From: Streptomyces sp. NBC_00654
Lineage (GTDB): Bacteria > Actinomycetota > Actinomycetes > Streptomycetales > Streptomycetaceae
Direction of reading: 5' to 3'
Length of the DNA: 64,000 bases
NCBI RefSeq assembly: GCF_026341775.1
Contig: NZ_JAPEOB010000002.1
Location: 1,488,001-1,552,000 of the forward strand
Shown: positions 1 to 9,558 of the stretch, in pieces
How positions within the stretch are numbered: position 1 is the stretch's first letter
Layout: each line of letters begins with the position of its first letter
Program-made: the position numbers and the translations under genes
Notes under the pieces: model-generated
What the model was told of the DNA's origin: nothing
Databases searched by the model: none
The model's input: only the letters and a program-made list of their open reading frames with translations

Positions 1-1940
1 ACGGCCCTTGCCCCACCAGCCGGCCTGCTCGCGGGCGCCCGCGAGGACGACGGCGGCGTGGCGCGGCTGGCGCGGCAGTGCGGCGTCGAGTGCGGCGATC
101 TCCTCGGCGGAGGGCCGCCGGTCGACGGGCAGCCGTACGGCGCGGGTCTCCTGGCCGGTCGGCCGGAAGACCAGCCCGGTCTCGAAGAGCGCGAGGTCGT
201 GGCTGCCGCGGCCGTCGTTGCGCCGCAGTGCGCCGAGGAGGCCGGGCAGCAGCGTGGTGCGCAGTGCCGGTTCCTCGTCGGACAGCGGGTTGACGAGCTT
301 GACCGTACGCCGGCGGGCGTCGTCCTCGTCCAGTCCGAGCTGGTCCAGGACGGCGTCGCCGATGAACGGGTAGCTCAGCGCCTCGACATAGCCCGATCCG
401 GCGAGCACCCGGCCGATGCGGCGGTGCAGCCGCTGGCGGTCGGTGAGCCCGCGGCCGGACGGCGGCGTCGGCAGGGTGGACGGGAGGTTCTCGTAGCCCT
501 CCAGCCGGATGACCTCTTCGGCCAGATCGTTCGGCTCGTTCAGGTCGGGGCGCCAGGACGGCACCGTGACGATGAGCTCGTCCTGCCCGTAGACGTCGCA
601 GCCGACCTGCTGGAGGCGGCGTACGACGGTCTCGCGGCCGTAGTCCACACCGGCGACCCGGTCCGGATGGTCGGCGGGCATCGCGATGGTGCGGGGCGCC
701 GAGGGAGCACTGATCTCGGTGACGCCCGCCTCGGCGGTGCCGCCCGCGACGAGGACCAGCAGGTCGACGGTGCGCTGCGCGGCAGCGGCGGCGGCCTGCG
801 GGTCGACGCCGCGCTCGAAGCGCTTGGACGCCTCGGAGGACAGCTTGTGGCGGCGCGCGGTCCGGGCGATCGAGATCGCGTCGAAGTGCGCGGCCTCGAT
901 GACGACCTCGGTGGTGTGGCTCTCGCCGTTCCGGGCGTCGGCGATCTCGGTGTTGGCGCCGCCCATGACACCGGCGAGGCCGATCGGCCCGCGGTTGTCG
1001 GTGATGACCAGGTCCGCGGCGTCCAGTACCCGTACGGTGCCGTCGAGGGTGGTGAGCTTCTCGCCCTGCTGGGCGCGGCGCACCCCGATCGGCCCGTCGA
1101 CCCGCGTGCGGTCGTAGGCGTGCAGCGGCTGGCCGAGCTCCAGCATCACGTAGTTGGTGATGTCCACGGCCAGCGAGATCGGACGCATCCCGGCCTTCTG
1201 CAGACGGCGCTGCATCCAGATCGGGGAACGCGCCTCGGGGTCCAGACCGGTGACGGTGCGCGCGGTGAAGCGGTCGCAGCCGATCGGGTCGGCCACCTTG
1301 ACCGGGTAGCCGTACGCGTTCGGCGCGGGCACGTCCAGGAGCGCCGGGTCGCGCAGCGGAAGCCCGTAGGCGATGGCCGTCTCACGGGCGACACCGCGCA
1401 TGGACAGGCAGTAGCCCCGGTCCGGCGTGACGGCGATGTCGAGGACCTCGTCGACGAGCTGGAGCAGCTCGATCGCGTCGGTACCGGCCTCGTGCTCCGG
1501 CGGCAGCACGATGATGCCGTGGGTGCCGTCGTCGCCCATGCCGAGCTCGTCGGTGGAGCAGATCATGCCGTGCGAGGTCCTGCCGTACGTCTTGCGCGCG
1601 GCGATCGCGAAGTCGCCGGGCAGCACGGCACCGGGCAGGACCACGACGACCTTGTCGCCGACGGAGAAGTTACGGGCTCCGCAGACGATCTCCTGCGGCT
1701 CACCGGTGCCGTTGGCGGTGCCGACGTTCACCGTGCAGAAGCGGATGGGCTTCTTGAAGCCCTCCAGCTCCTCGATGGTCAGGACCTGTCCGACGACCAG
1801 GGGGCCCTTGAGGCCGGCGCCGATCTGCTCGACGGTCTCGACCTCCAGGCCGACGGCGACGAGCTTGGCCTGTACGTCACGGCCGGTCTCCGTCGCCGGC
1901 AGGTCGACGTACTCCCGCAGCCAGGAAAGCGGGACGCGCA

Positions 1941-1941
<1 letters not shown>
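1..1941 (-). CDS. pheT: Phenylalanine-tRNA ligase beta subunit (partial, C-terminus outside window)
   Basis: Beta subunit of the cytoplasmic alpha2-beta2 phenylalanyl-tRNA synthetase. The visible 647 codons begin [14 protein letters not shown], typical of bacterial PheT, and run open to the window edge, so roughly the last 190 residues (including the anticodon-binding FDX-ACB domain) are not seen. Residues of about 40-150 form the tRNA-binding OB-fold ([23 protein letters not shown]). The B3/B4 editing region and the B5 domain follow. The start ATG shares one base with the pheS stop (TGATG), so the two subunits are translationally coupled. The identification is secure. Confidence 0.96.
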
Positions 1942-3188
<1,247 letters not shown>

Positions 3189-3271
3189 CTAAAGGCCGCG
3201 CGAAGCGGAGGGGGCCCGCGGGCCGGTCGGGCCCGCCCGTCGCCCGCCACCGCCCGGTCCGAAGGGTTCTG

Positions 3272-4447
3272 CTAGCTCAAGTAGCCCGGCGCGCTCACGG
3301 GCAGAATAAATCGGAACTGCGCGCCGCCGCCGGGCCCCCGGCCGACGGTGATCGTGCCGCCGTGTGCCTCGACGATGCCCTTGACGATGTACAGGCCCAG
3401 GCCGGTCCCGCCGCGCTTGCTGCCCCGCCAGAAGCGGGTGAAGACGCGGCCCATCGACTCCTCGGGGATGCCGGGACCTTCGTCGCTCACGGTGACCGCC
3501 GTCCCTGTCTCGTCACTGTTCGCCGGCGCGGGTGCGGGGGCGATCTCAATGGTGACGGTTCCCTCGCCGTGACGCACCGCGTTTTCCAGCAGGTTGCCGA
3601 GCACCTGGTCGACCTTGTCGGGGTCGGCCCACAGATCGGGCAGCGGCTGCCGGGTGCGGACGAGGAAGCGGTCGGGCGCCTGGCCGTTCGCGGTGAGGGC
3701 CTGGACGTGGCGTTCGACGGCGGCGGAGATGTCGACGGGCTGACGGCGCAGTTCGAGGCGGCCGGAGTCGATCCGGGAGATGTCGAGCAGTTCGGCGATG
3801 AGCCGGGTGACCCGGCCCGCGTCGGCGTCGACGGTCTCCAGCATGAGCCGCTTCTGGTCGTCGGTGAACCGCTCCCACTTGGCGAGCAGCGTCGCGGTGA
3901 AGCCCTTGACCGAGGTCAGCGGGGAGCGCAGCTCATGGGCGACCGTGGCGATCAGCTCGGCGTGGCTGCGTTCGGTACGGCGGCGGGCCTCGGTCCCGCG
4001 CAGGGAGACCACCACCCGGCGCACCGGGCCGGTGGGCCGTTCGCGTACGTACCGTGCGGAGACCAGGACCTCACGGCCACCTGGCAGCAGGAGATTGCGC
4101 TCGGGCTGTCCGCCCCGGGTGGCGAGGCCCCCGTAGGGGTCCGTCAGCGACCACCAGCGCTTCCCCTTGAGGTCCTCCAGGGGCAGCGCGTGCTCCAGGG
4201 ACCGGCCGAGTACGGCGGCGGCGGGGGTGGCGGTGATCCGGGCGGCGGCGGCGTTGAAGCAGACGACCCGGCCGCTCTCGTCGGCGACGACGAGGCCGTC
4301 GGGAAGGTCGTCCGGGTCGACGCCGGGGAGAAGGCCGCCCCGGAGGTCGCCGACGGTGTCCGTGGTGTCCGGGCCGGTGCCGTCCCGGTCCGCCCCGGTG
4401 CGCACGACGGCCTTGTGTGCCTGACGCGGACTCATGCCGACAGCCAT
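3272..4447 (-). CDS. PAS-domain sensor histidine kinase
   Basis: Two-component sensor kinase of about 391 aa, probably cytoplasmic because no membrane segment is visible. An N-terminal PAS domain (LVVADESGRVVCFNAAAARI) is followed by a HisKA dimerisation helix with the phospho-acceptor in AHELRSPLTSVKGF. The HATPase domain follows, with N box NLLENAVRH, G1 box DEGPGIP, F box FTRFWRG and G2 box GGTGLGLYIV. I prefer the ATG at 4447 because GGTGGGG lies about 9 bases upstream; a GTG at 4462 is an alternative. No response regulator is adjacent, so it is an orphan kinase in the pheST neighbourhood. Its signal is unknown. Confidence 0.9.
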   Translation of the reverse strand: MAVGMSPRQAHKAVVRTGADRDGTGPDTTDTVGDLRGGLLPGVDPDDLPDGLVVADESGRVVCFNAAAARITATPAAAVLGRSLEHALPLEDLKGKRWWSLTDPYGGLATRGGQPERNLLLPGGREVLVSARYVRERPTGPVRRVVVSLRGTEARRRTERSHAELIATVAHELRSPLTSVKGFTATLLAKWERFTDDQKRLMLETVDADAGRVTRLIAELLDISRIDSGRLELRRQPVDISAAVERHVQALTANGQAPDRFLVRTRQPLPDLWADPDKVDQVLGNLLENAVRHGEGTVTIEIAPAPAPANSDETGTAVTVSDEGPGIPEESMGRVFTRFWRGSKRGGTGLGLYIVKGIVEAHGGTITVGRGPGGGAQFRFILPVSAPGYLS

Positions 4448-4647
4448 ATTCCCGTACCCCACCTCTCGAACCGGTGCAGTGGGCCCCCGAGTTCGTCACC
4501 CTACTAGTCGTCGGGGAACGAGCGACACCCTGCGGGGGCGCACTCGGCCGGTGCGCCGGTGGCACGGGCCCGGACCGTGGCCGGTAACCGTCGGTGAACA
4601 CATGTACACCGGTTCCGGGGGCGCCGCGGGGAGGCGGGTACGGCCGC

Positions 4648-5487
4648 TCAGGCGGTACGGCGGGGGCGCTGTGCCCGTGCGGAGGCGTACAGGCAGACGG
4701 CCGCGGCGGTCGCGAGGTTCAGGCTCTCCGCCTTGCCGTGGATGGGGACCCGGACCACGGCGTCGGCCAGTGCGCGGGTCTCCTCGGGGAGGCCCCAGGC
4801 CTCGTTGCCGAAGACCCAGGCGGTGGGCCCGCCCATGGTGCCCGCGTCCAGCTCGTCGTCGAGGTCGTCGGCGCCCGCGCCGTCGGCGGCGAGGATCCGC
4901 ACCCCCGCGTCCCGCAGTCCGCGCACGGCGTGCTCGACGGGGACGCCGACGGCGACCGGCAGATGGAACAGCGACCCGACCGACGCCCGTACCGACTTGG
5001 GGTTGTAGAGGTCCACCGAGGCATCGGTGAGCACGACCGCGTCGGCGCCCGCCGCGTCGGCGCAGCGCAGCACCGTACCGGCGTTCCCGGGGTCCCGTAC
5101 ATTGGCGAGCACGGCCACCAGCGTGGGCTTCGCGGCGAGGATCTGTTCGAACGGCGAGTCCAGGAAGCGGCAGACGCCGATCAGACCCTGCGGGGTGACG
5201 GTCTGCGACACATCGGCCAGTACCTCACTGTCGGCGAGATGCACCCGGGCGCCCGCGGCGTGGGCGGCCTCGACGATGTCGGTGTACCGCTCGGCGGCCT
5301 CGACGGTGGCGAACAGCTCGATGAGTGTCGGCTCGCCGTCGCTGCCCCGGTGCCCGGCGGCCTCGCGGACGGCCTGCGGCCCCTCGGCGATGAACCGGCG
5401 CTCCTTGCCGCGGAAGTTTCGCTTGGCCAGCCGCCGGGCGGCGGTGACACGGGGCGAGCGCGGGGAGATCAGTTCGGGGGTGCCCAT
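4648..5487 (-). CDS. TrmH/SpoU-family RNA 2'-O-methyltransferase
   Basis: SPOUT-fold methyltransferase of 279 aa that transfers a methyl from SAM to ribose 2'-OH of rRNA or tRNA. The N-terminal substrate-binding domain (GKERRFIAEGPQAVREA) precedes the knot region with the three family motifs NVRDPGNAGTVLR, FGNEAWGLPEE and VRVPIHGKAESLNLATAAAVCL. The ATG at 5487 (MGTPELISPRS) is favoured; the frame is open 55 codons further upstream but that stretch is arginine/proline-rich and not family-like. AGAGAGG lies rather far upstream, about 14 bases. It follows rplT on the same strand with a gap of about 115 bp. The exact target nucleotide cannot be read from the sequence. Confidence 0.88.
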   Translation of the reverse strand: MGTPELISPRSPRVTAARRLAKRNFRGKERRFIAEGPQAVREAAGHRGSDGEPTLIELFATVEAAERYTDIVEAAHAAGARVHLADSEVLADVSQTVTPQGLIGVCRFLDSPFEQILAAKPTLVAVLANVRDPGNAGTVLRCADAAGADAVVLTDASVDLYNPKSVRASVGSLFHLPVAVGVPVEHAVRGLRDAGVRILAADGAGADDLDDELDAGTMGGPTAWVFGNEAWGLPEETRALADAVVRVPIHGKAESLNLATAAAVCLYASARAQRPRRTA

Positions 5488-5602
5488 GGTCGGCGGCGAG
5501 CCTCTCTGCGTACGGAGGTGGGGTTCAGGTGGTGCAACGCACCGGACCCGCAGACGGTGTACGCCTGCGGGTCCGGCTCGGTACCTGGAAGAGCGGCCTG
5601 GG

Positions 5603-5986
5603 TCAGGCGGCCTTCGGGGCGTTGACGTCGCTCGGGAGGGCCTTCTGGGCAACCTCGACGAGGGCGGCGAACGCGTTGGCGTCGTTGACCGCGAGCTCGG
5701 CCAGGATCTTGCGGTCCACCTCGATGTTGGCGGCCTTCAGACCCTGGATGAGGCGGTTGTACGTCATGCCGTTCTGGCGGGCAGCGGCGTTGATGCGCTG
5801 GATCCACAGCTGACGGAAGTCGCCCTTGCGCTTCTTGCGGTCGTTGTAGTTGTAGACCAGGGAGTGGGTGACCTGCTCCTTGGCCTTGCGGTACAGGCGC
5901 GAACGCTGACCGCGGTAGCCGCTGGCGGCCTCGAGAATTGCCCGGCGCTTCTTGTGGGCGTTGACTGCCCGCTTGACGCGTGCCAC
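5603..5986 (-). CDS. rplT: 50S ribosomal protein L20
   Basis: Primary 23S rRNA-binding protein needed for early 50S assembly. It is full length at 127 aa, starting [18 protein letters not shown] and containing the conserved [17 protein letters not shown] stretch. The start is GTG with GGAGTTAACAA upstream. It is the last gene of the infC-rpmI-rplT operon, and two hairpins lie in the spacer to rpmI. Confidence 0.98.
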   Translation of the reverse strand: MARVKRAVNAHKKRRAILEAASGYRGQRSRLYRKAKEQVTHSLVYNYNDRKKRKGDFRQLWIQRINAAARQNGMTYNRLIQGLKAANIEVDRKILAELAVNDANAFAALVEVAQKALPSDVNAPKAA

Positions 5987-6005
5987 TTGTTAACTCCTTG
6001 TAGCG

Positions 6006-6031
6006 GGGCCGTGGTTGTCCTCACACGGCCC
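6006..6031. other. Hairpin in the rpmI-rplT spacer
   Basis: Arms GGGCCGTG and CACGGCCC can pair around a short loop just upstream of the rplT ribosome-binding site. In other bacteria L20 represses its own operon by binding leader RNA, so a structure here could be regulatory, or a simple partial terminator. This is inference only. Confidence 0.4.
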
Positions 6032-6065
6032 GGAAACGAATTGGTCCCGGTGTGATCGAGGTCGT

Positions 6066-6086
6066 GCCCCCGGATTCACCGGGGGC
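6066..6086. other. Second hairpin in the rpmI-rplT spacer
   Basis: Perfect eight-base arms GCCCCCGG and CCGGGGGC with loop ATTCA sit directly after the rpmI stop codon. It may attenuate read-through into rplT or stabilise the upstream message. No U-tract is present. Confidence 0.45.
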
Positions 6087-6092
6087 CGGACC

Positions 6093-6287
6093 TCACTTGC
6101 CGAGAAGCTTCTTGATCTTCTTGGCGTCGGCCGGAGCCACGACGACCGTGCCGGTCAGCGAGCGGGTCTTCTTGGACGACTTGTGCTCGAGCAGGTGGCG
6201 CTTGCCGGCCCTCTCGCGGAGCACCTTGCCGGAGCCGGTGATCTTGAAGCGCTTGCTGGCACCGCTGTGCGTCTTGTTCTTCGGCAT
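6093..6287 (-). CDS. rpmI: 50S ribosomal protein L35
   Basis: Small basic 50S subunit protein, 64 aa, with the family hallmarks [20 protein letters not shown] and the basic C-terminal [14 protein letters not shown]. Length and order between infC and rplT are as in nearly all bacteria. ATG start preceded by GAGGAGAG. Confidence 0.98.
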   Translation of the reverse strand: MPKNKTHSGASKRFKITGSGKVLRERAGKRHLLEHKSSKKTRSLTGTVVVAPADAKKIKKLLGK

Positions 6288-6312
6288 CGCGCCGTTCTCT
6301 CCTCGTCAGTGG

Positions 6313-6348
6313 CGCCCCTCACGGTGCGGGCACCGGACTGCAGGGGCG
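6313..6348. other. Inverted repeat in the infC-rpmI spacer
   Basis: Outer arms CGCCCCT and AGGGGCG enclose inner arms GGTG and CACC, forming an extended stem in the 119-bp spacer after infC. It may set the relative expression of infC and rpmI-rplT; no U-tract follows on either strand. Confidence 0.35.
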
Positions 6349-6406
6349 TCAGATCTCTATGGGATTCCGCGGGGACCCGGGGCGCCTGGATGGCGGCCCC
6401 CGAAGG

Positions 6407-7069
6407 TCACGCCTCGGAGGGTGTCTCGGTCGGAGCCTCGGCGGCCGCGGCAGGAGCCTCGGCAGCCTCACCCTCGGACTCGGCGTCGGGCGCGTAGCCC
6501 TGACGCTCCGCCTTGCGGGCGGCCTGGGCCTCACGGGCCTCGGCCATGGCTTCGGTCTTCTTCTTGTGCGGGCCCAGAACCATGATCATGTTCCGGCCGT
6601 CCTGCTTCGGGTTGGACTCGATGAAACCGAGGTCCTCGACATCCGAAGCGAGACGCTGGAGCAGTCGGAAGCCCAGCTCGGGGCGGGACTGCTCACGACC
6701 ACGGAACATGATCGTGATCTTGACCTTGTCGCCCTGCTTGAGGAACCGGACGACGTGACCCTTCTTGGTGTCATAGTCGTGCGGGTCGATCTTCGGCCGG
6801 AGCTTCATCTCCTTGATGACCGTGTGCGCCTGGTTCTTGCGCGCCTCACGGGCCTTCATGGCCGACTCGTACTTGAACTTCCCGTAGTCCATGAGCTTGC
6901 ACACGGGCGGACGGGCGGTCGCCGCCACCTCGACCAGGTCGAGGTCGTACTCCTGTGCGAGTTCCAGGGCCTTGGCAAGCGGAACAATCCCGACCTGCTC
7001 GCCGCTGGGACCGACAAGTCGCACCTCGGGAACGCGAATCCGGTCGTTGATGCGGGGCTCGGCGCTGAT
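6407..7069 (-). CDS. infC: Translation initiation factor IF-3 (ATC start)
   Basis: IF-3 binds the 30S subunit and proofreads start-codon and initiator-tRNA pairing. The 220-aa protein has the N-domain motif [15 protein letters not shown], the linker [11 protein letters not shown] and the C-domain [18 protein letters not shown], then an acidic Ala/Glu-rich tail of about 40 residues. No ATG, GTG or TTG lies near the expected N-terminus. The best start is ATC at 7069 (I-S-A-E-P-R-I-N-D), four bases after a strong AGGAGG. Non-standard starts on infC (AUU in E. coli) allow IF-3 to repress its own translation, so an AUC start is functionally sensible. The in-frame ATG at 7156 would add 29 residues unlike IF-3. 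Confidence 0.93.
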   Translation of the reverse strand: MSAEPRINDRIRVPEVRLVGPSGEQVGIVPLAKALELAQEYDLDLVEVAATARPPVCKLMDYGKFKYESAMKAREARKNQAHTVIKEMKLRPKIDPHDYDTKKGHVVRFLKQGDKVKITIMFRGREQSRPELGFRLLQRLASDVEDLGFIESNPKQDGRNMIMVLGPHKKKTEAMAEAREAQAARKAERQGYAPDAESEGEAAEAPAAAAEAPTETPSEA

Positions 7070-7457
7070 GGATCCTCCTCGGTAGCACCACGCGGACCGC
7101 CTGGCGGACAGCCGCGTAACGTCTGTTTCGTCAGACCAACCGAGCCGGAACATCAAAAATGCCCCGGACGGGACACAGGCGGGGCTCCTGGAAATACCGG
7201 AACACCGCCGCGTTCAACCGCGGGGCGCATCGGGCGGCTCCATCGTCCGTACGGAACGATGGTCGCCACCTGACCGGTGACCCGCCGTCCCAGAAGGACA
7301 GCCAGGTGGGAGATCGGAGCCTCCACTTGTGGGCCGGGCACATAGATGTCCGGCCGGTCGTTACACAAGGTTAGCAGCCCGGTGGCGGGCGCGCGAATCC
7401 CCCGGCTCCGGGCTCCCGCGGGCGGTGAGGTCCGGGCCTGGCCTTATCGTGTGGGGC
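7070..7457. promoter_or_regulatory. Divergent region between infC and the DUF1844 gene, with infC leader hairpin
   Basis: These 388 bp contain no convincing gene. On the minus strand they hold the infC leader with AGGAGG at 7079-7074. A near-perfect hairpin spans 7240-7262 (arms CCATCGT and ACGATGG around CCGTACGG). A TAACCT box at about 7365-7370 could be the infC -10 element, giving a leader near 300 nt. On the plus strand TATCGT at 7446-7451 sits seven bases before the DUF1844 ATG and would give a leaderless message. Confidence 0.45.
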
Positions 7458-7829
7458 ATGAGTGACGCGACCCCCAGCACCGGTTCTCCCGCTTCTCCCG
7501 GCTTCGACGACATGGCCCGCGACATCGCGGAGGTCCCCGCGGTCGAGGTGATCGTCACGGTCGCCGTCAACCTGATGAGCGCGGCCGCCGTGAAGCTCGG
7601 CCTGACCGAGGAGGGCGAGCAGCACAAGGACCTGGACGAGGCGCGCAAGCTGGTCCAGGCGCTGGCCGGCCTGCTGGACGCGAGCACCACGGAGATCAGC
7701 ACCTTCCACGCCTCCCCGCTGCGGGACGGCCTGAAGTCGCTCCAGCTGGCGTTCCGCGAGGCGTCGCTGGTGCCGGACGAGCCCGGCCAGGGCCCCGGCG
7801 AGAAGTACACCGGCCCGGTCTACGGCTGA
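7458..7829 (+). CDS. DUF1844 domain protein
   Basis: Small conserved actinobacterial cytoplasmic protein of 123 aa. The core VEVIVTVAVNLMSAAAVKLG followed by DLDEARKLVQALAGLLDA matches what I recall of DUF1844, a family of unknown function usually found beside infC in actinobacteria. It has no signal peptide or clear catalytic motif. ATG at 7458 is chosen because the upstream in-frame sequence is low-complexity. A strong bidirectional terminator follows at 7852-7886. Confidence 0.85.
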   Translation: MSDATPSTGSPASPGFDDMARDIAEVPAVEVIVTVAVNLMSAAAVKLGLTEEGEQHKDLDEARKLVQALAGLLDASTTEISTFHASPLRDGLKSLQLAFREASLVPDEPGQGPGEKYTGPVYG

Positions 7830-7851
7830 CCGCTCCCCCACGGCCCACCGC

Positions 7852-7886
7852 GCGGGCCCGCCTCCCCTCACGGGAGGCGGGCCCGC
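7852..7886. terminator. Bidirectional terminator between DUF1844 gene and aquaporin gene
   Basis: Fifteen perfectly paired bases (7852-7866 with 7872-7886) close a CTCAC loop between two convergent genes. Confidence 0.8.
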
Positions 7887-7923
7887 GCTTCGCGTCCGGG
7901 CCGGGGCGTCGCCCCCTTCCCGC

Positions 7924-8637
7924 TCAGCCGGTCCCGCCGAGCCCGGCGGCCTCCTGGGCCGGCACCGGGTGGGTCAGCCGGTGCGCGTACGCCGCGATGG
8001 CACCGCCGACCAGGGGCGCCACGATGAACAGCCACAGCTGGGAGAGGGCCGCGCCGCCCGCGAACAGAGCCGGTCCGAGGCTCCGGGCCGGGTTGACCGA
8101 GGTACCGGTCAGCGGGATGCCCACCAGGTGGATCACCGCGAGGGACAGCCCGATGGGGAGCCCGTCGAAGCCGACGACCGCGACCTTGTGGGTCACCGCG
8201 AGCACCACGAACACCAGCAGGAAGGTCAGCACCACCTCGGCGAGGAAGGCCCCGCCCAGGTTGATCCCGACGGCCGACCGGTCGTCGTAGCCGTTGCTCC
8301 CGAACGCGCCGCTCGTCTTCAGCCCCGGAACCTGCTTCGCGAGCAGGAAGAGCAGGGCCGCACCCACGATGGCGCCGAGGAACTGGGCCACCCAGTACTC
8401 GACGGCCGTACGGAGGTCGATCCGGCGGGCCACGAGCATGCCCAGCGTGACCGCGGGGTTCACATGGCATCCGGAGATCGGGCCCAGCGCGTAGGCGAGC
8501 GCGAGCAGGGTGAATCCGAACGCGAGGGCGATGCCCACCGTCCCGATGTACTCGACGGCGAGCACCGCCGATCCGACGGCGAAGAAGACCAGCAGCAGCG
8601 TGCCCAGGAACTCCGACACCACTGTCCGCGTCTGCAT
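7924..8637 (-). CDS. Aquaporin (MIP family, AqpZ-like)
   Basis: Six-helix water channel of 237 aa with the two duplicated half-helix motifs GCHVNPAVTLG and TSVNPARSLG that meet in the pore. The loop-E context IHLVGIPLTGTSVNPAR resembles E. coli AqpZ and supplies the His and Arg expected in a narrow water-selective filter, while glycerol facilitators usually have Gly there and Asp after NPAR. So water rather than glycerol is the likely substrate. It is monocistronic and convergent with the DUF1844 gene. Confidence 0.9.
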   Translation of the reverse strand: MQTRTVVSEFLGTLLLVFFAVGSAVLAVEYIGTVGIALAFGFTLLALAYALGPISGCHVNPAVTLGMLVARRIDLRTAVEYWVAQFLGAIVGAALLFLLAKQVPGLKTSGAFGSNGYDDRSAVGINLGGAFLAEVVLTFLLVFVVLAVTHKVAVVGFDGLPIGLSLAVIHLVGIPLTGTSVNPARSLGPALFAGGAALSQLWLFIVAPLVGGAIAAYAHRLTHPVPAQEAAGLGGTG

Positions 8638-8739
8638 ACAACCACCTCGCGAGATCTGGGGCGATCGGTCGGTTTCAACCGATTACCCGTCAATTCTCAC
8701 GGCGCGGAGAGAGATGCGCGCGTTGAGCCGTTCGGGCGA

Positions 8740-9468
8740 TCAGCGAGTGAACAGCGGGTCACCCTCGGTGGCCGCCCCGGCGGGCAGCAGCGCCAGATCG
8801 AGGCCGCGTACCAGCCTGGCCCGCAGGACCTCGCTGGCCGACAACGCCTCGGCGACGCGGCGGGCCGCCTCGGCGGGCACGGCGTCCGGGGCGAGAACCA
8901 GCGCGAGGGTGCCGTCGGCCCGGCCCGGACCGAGGTGGGCACGGACGACCGCGGGTTCGGCGGCGACGGTGTCGCGTACCGCCGCGACGACCGCCGGGTC
9001 CTGGAGCGGGTCGGTACTGGTGCGGTTCTCGGCCAGCGCCAGCAGTGCCGGGCCGGTGAGCTCGAACGCGACCGGCCCCGCGAGATCCAGCACCACCGTG
9101 TCGGCCTTCTCGTGCGCGGCGGCCTGGAGCGCCTGGTGCAGGGGTACGGCGACGGGGCGGGCCGCGGGGTCCCAGCGGGCCAGCGAGGCGGTGGAGGTGA
9201 AGGCGGGCAGCGCGCGCCGGTCACCGGCCTGGAGCGTGGGCACCGCCATGTCGCTGGTCTTCTCGCGGCGCAGCCCGTTCTCGTCCTCCTCGACCTCGCC
9301 GAGGACGGCGACCACGGGAACGAGCAGCCGGGCGCCCCGGAGCGCTTCGAGGACCGGGCCGACCGCCGTACGGTCCTGCGACCAGGCGGCGAGCGCCGCC
9401 GTCAGTGCGGGAGCGGCCGTGCCGTCGTCGTCGGAGAAACCGGGGTCCGGAATGTTCTTGAGCGCCAC
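8740..9468 (-). CDS. SseB-family protein
   Basis: Cytoplasmic 242-aa protein starting MALKNIPDPGFSDDDG. The central VPVVAVLGEVEEDENGLRRE and TSDMAVPTLQAGDRRALPAF pattern is the SseB N-terminal domain, common in streptomycetes, whose role is unknown. GTG start at 9468; a TACGCT box seven bases upstream may give a leaderless message. It lies downstream of the mycosin operon, separated by a terminator. Confidence 0.78.
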   Translation of the reverse strand: MALKNIPDPGFSDDDGTAAPALTAALAAWSQDRTAVGPVLEALRGARLLVPVVAVLGEVEEDENGLRREKTSDMAVPTLQAGDRRALPAFTSTASLARWDPAARPVAVPLHQALQAAAHEKADTVVLDLAGPVAFELTGPALLALAENRTSTDPLQDPAVVAAVRDTVAAEPAVVRAHLGPGRADGTLALVLAPDAVPAEAARRVAEALSASEVLRARLVRGLDLALLPAGAATEGDPLFTR

Positions 9469-9492
9469 GGGACGAGCGTAGTCCCTGCGCTC

Positions 9493-9521
9493 TGCCGCCC
9501 CGACAACAGGTCGGGGCGGCA
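9493..9521. terminator. Terminator after the mycosin operon
   Basis: Perfect 12-bp arms TGCCGCCCCGAC and GTCGGGGCGGCA flank the loop AACAG, 38 bp beyond the protease stop codon. Confidence 0.72.
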
Positions 9522-9558
9522 GCCGGAGCTCCGGCCCGCGGGGCGGCGGTCCCGGCGG

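Noticed and set aside
7131..7368. Minus-strand frames of about 70 codons upstream of infC
   Set aside because: They overlap each other in different frames within the leader, carry no ribosome-binding site and resemble no family I know.
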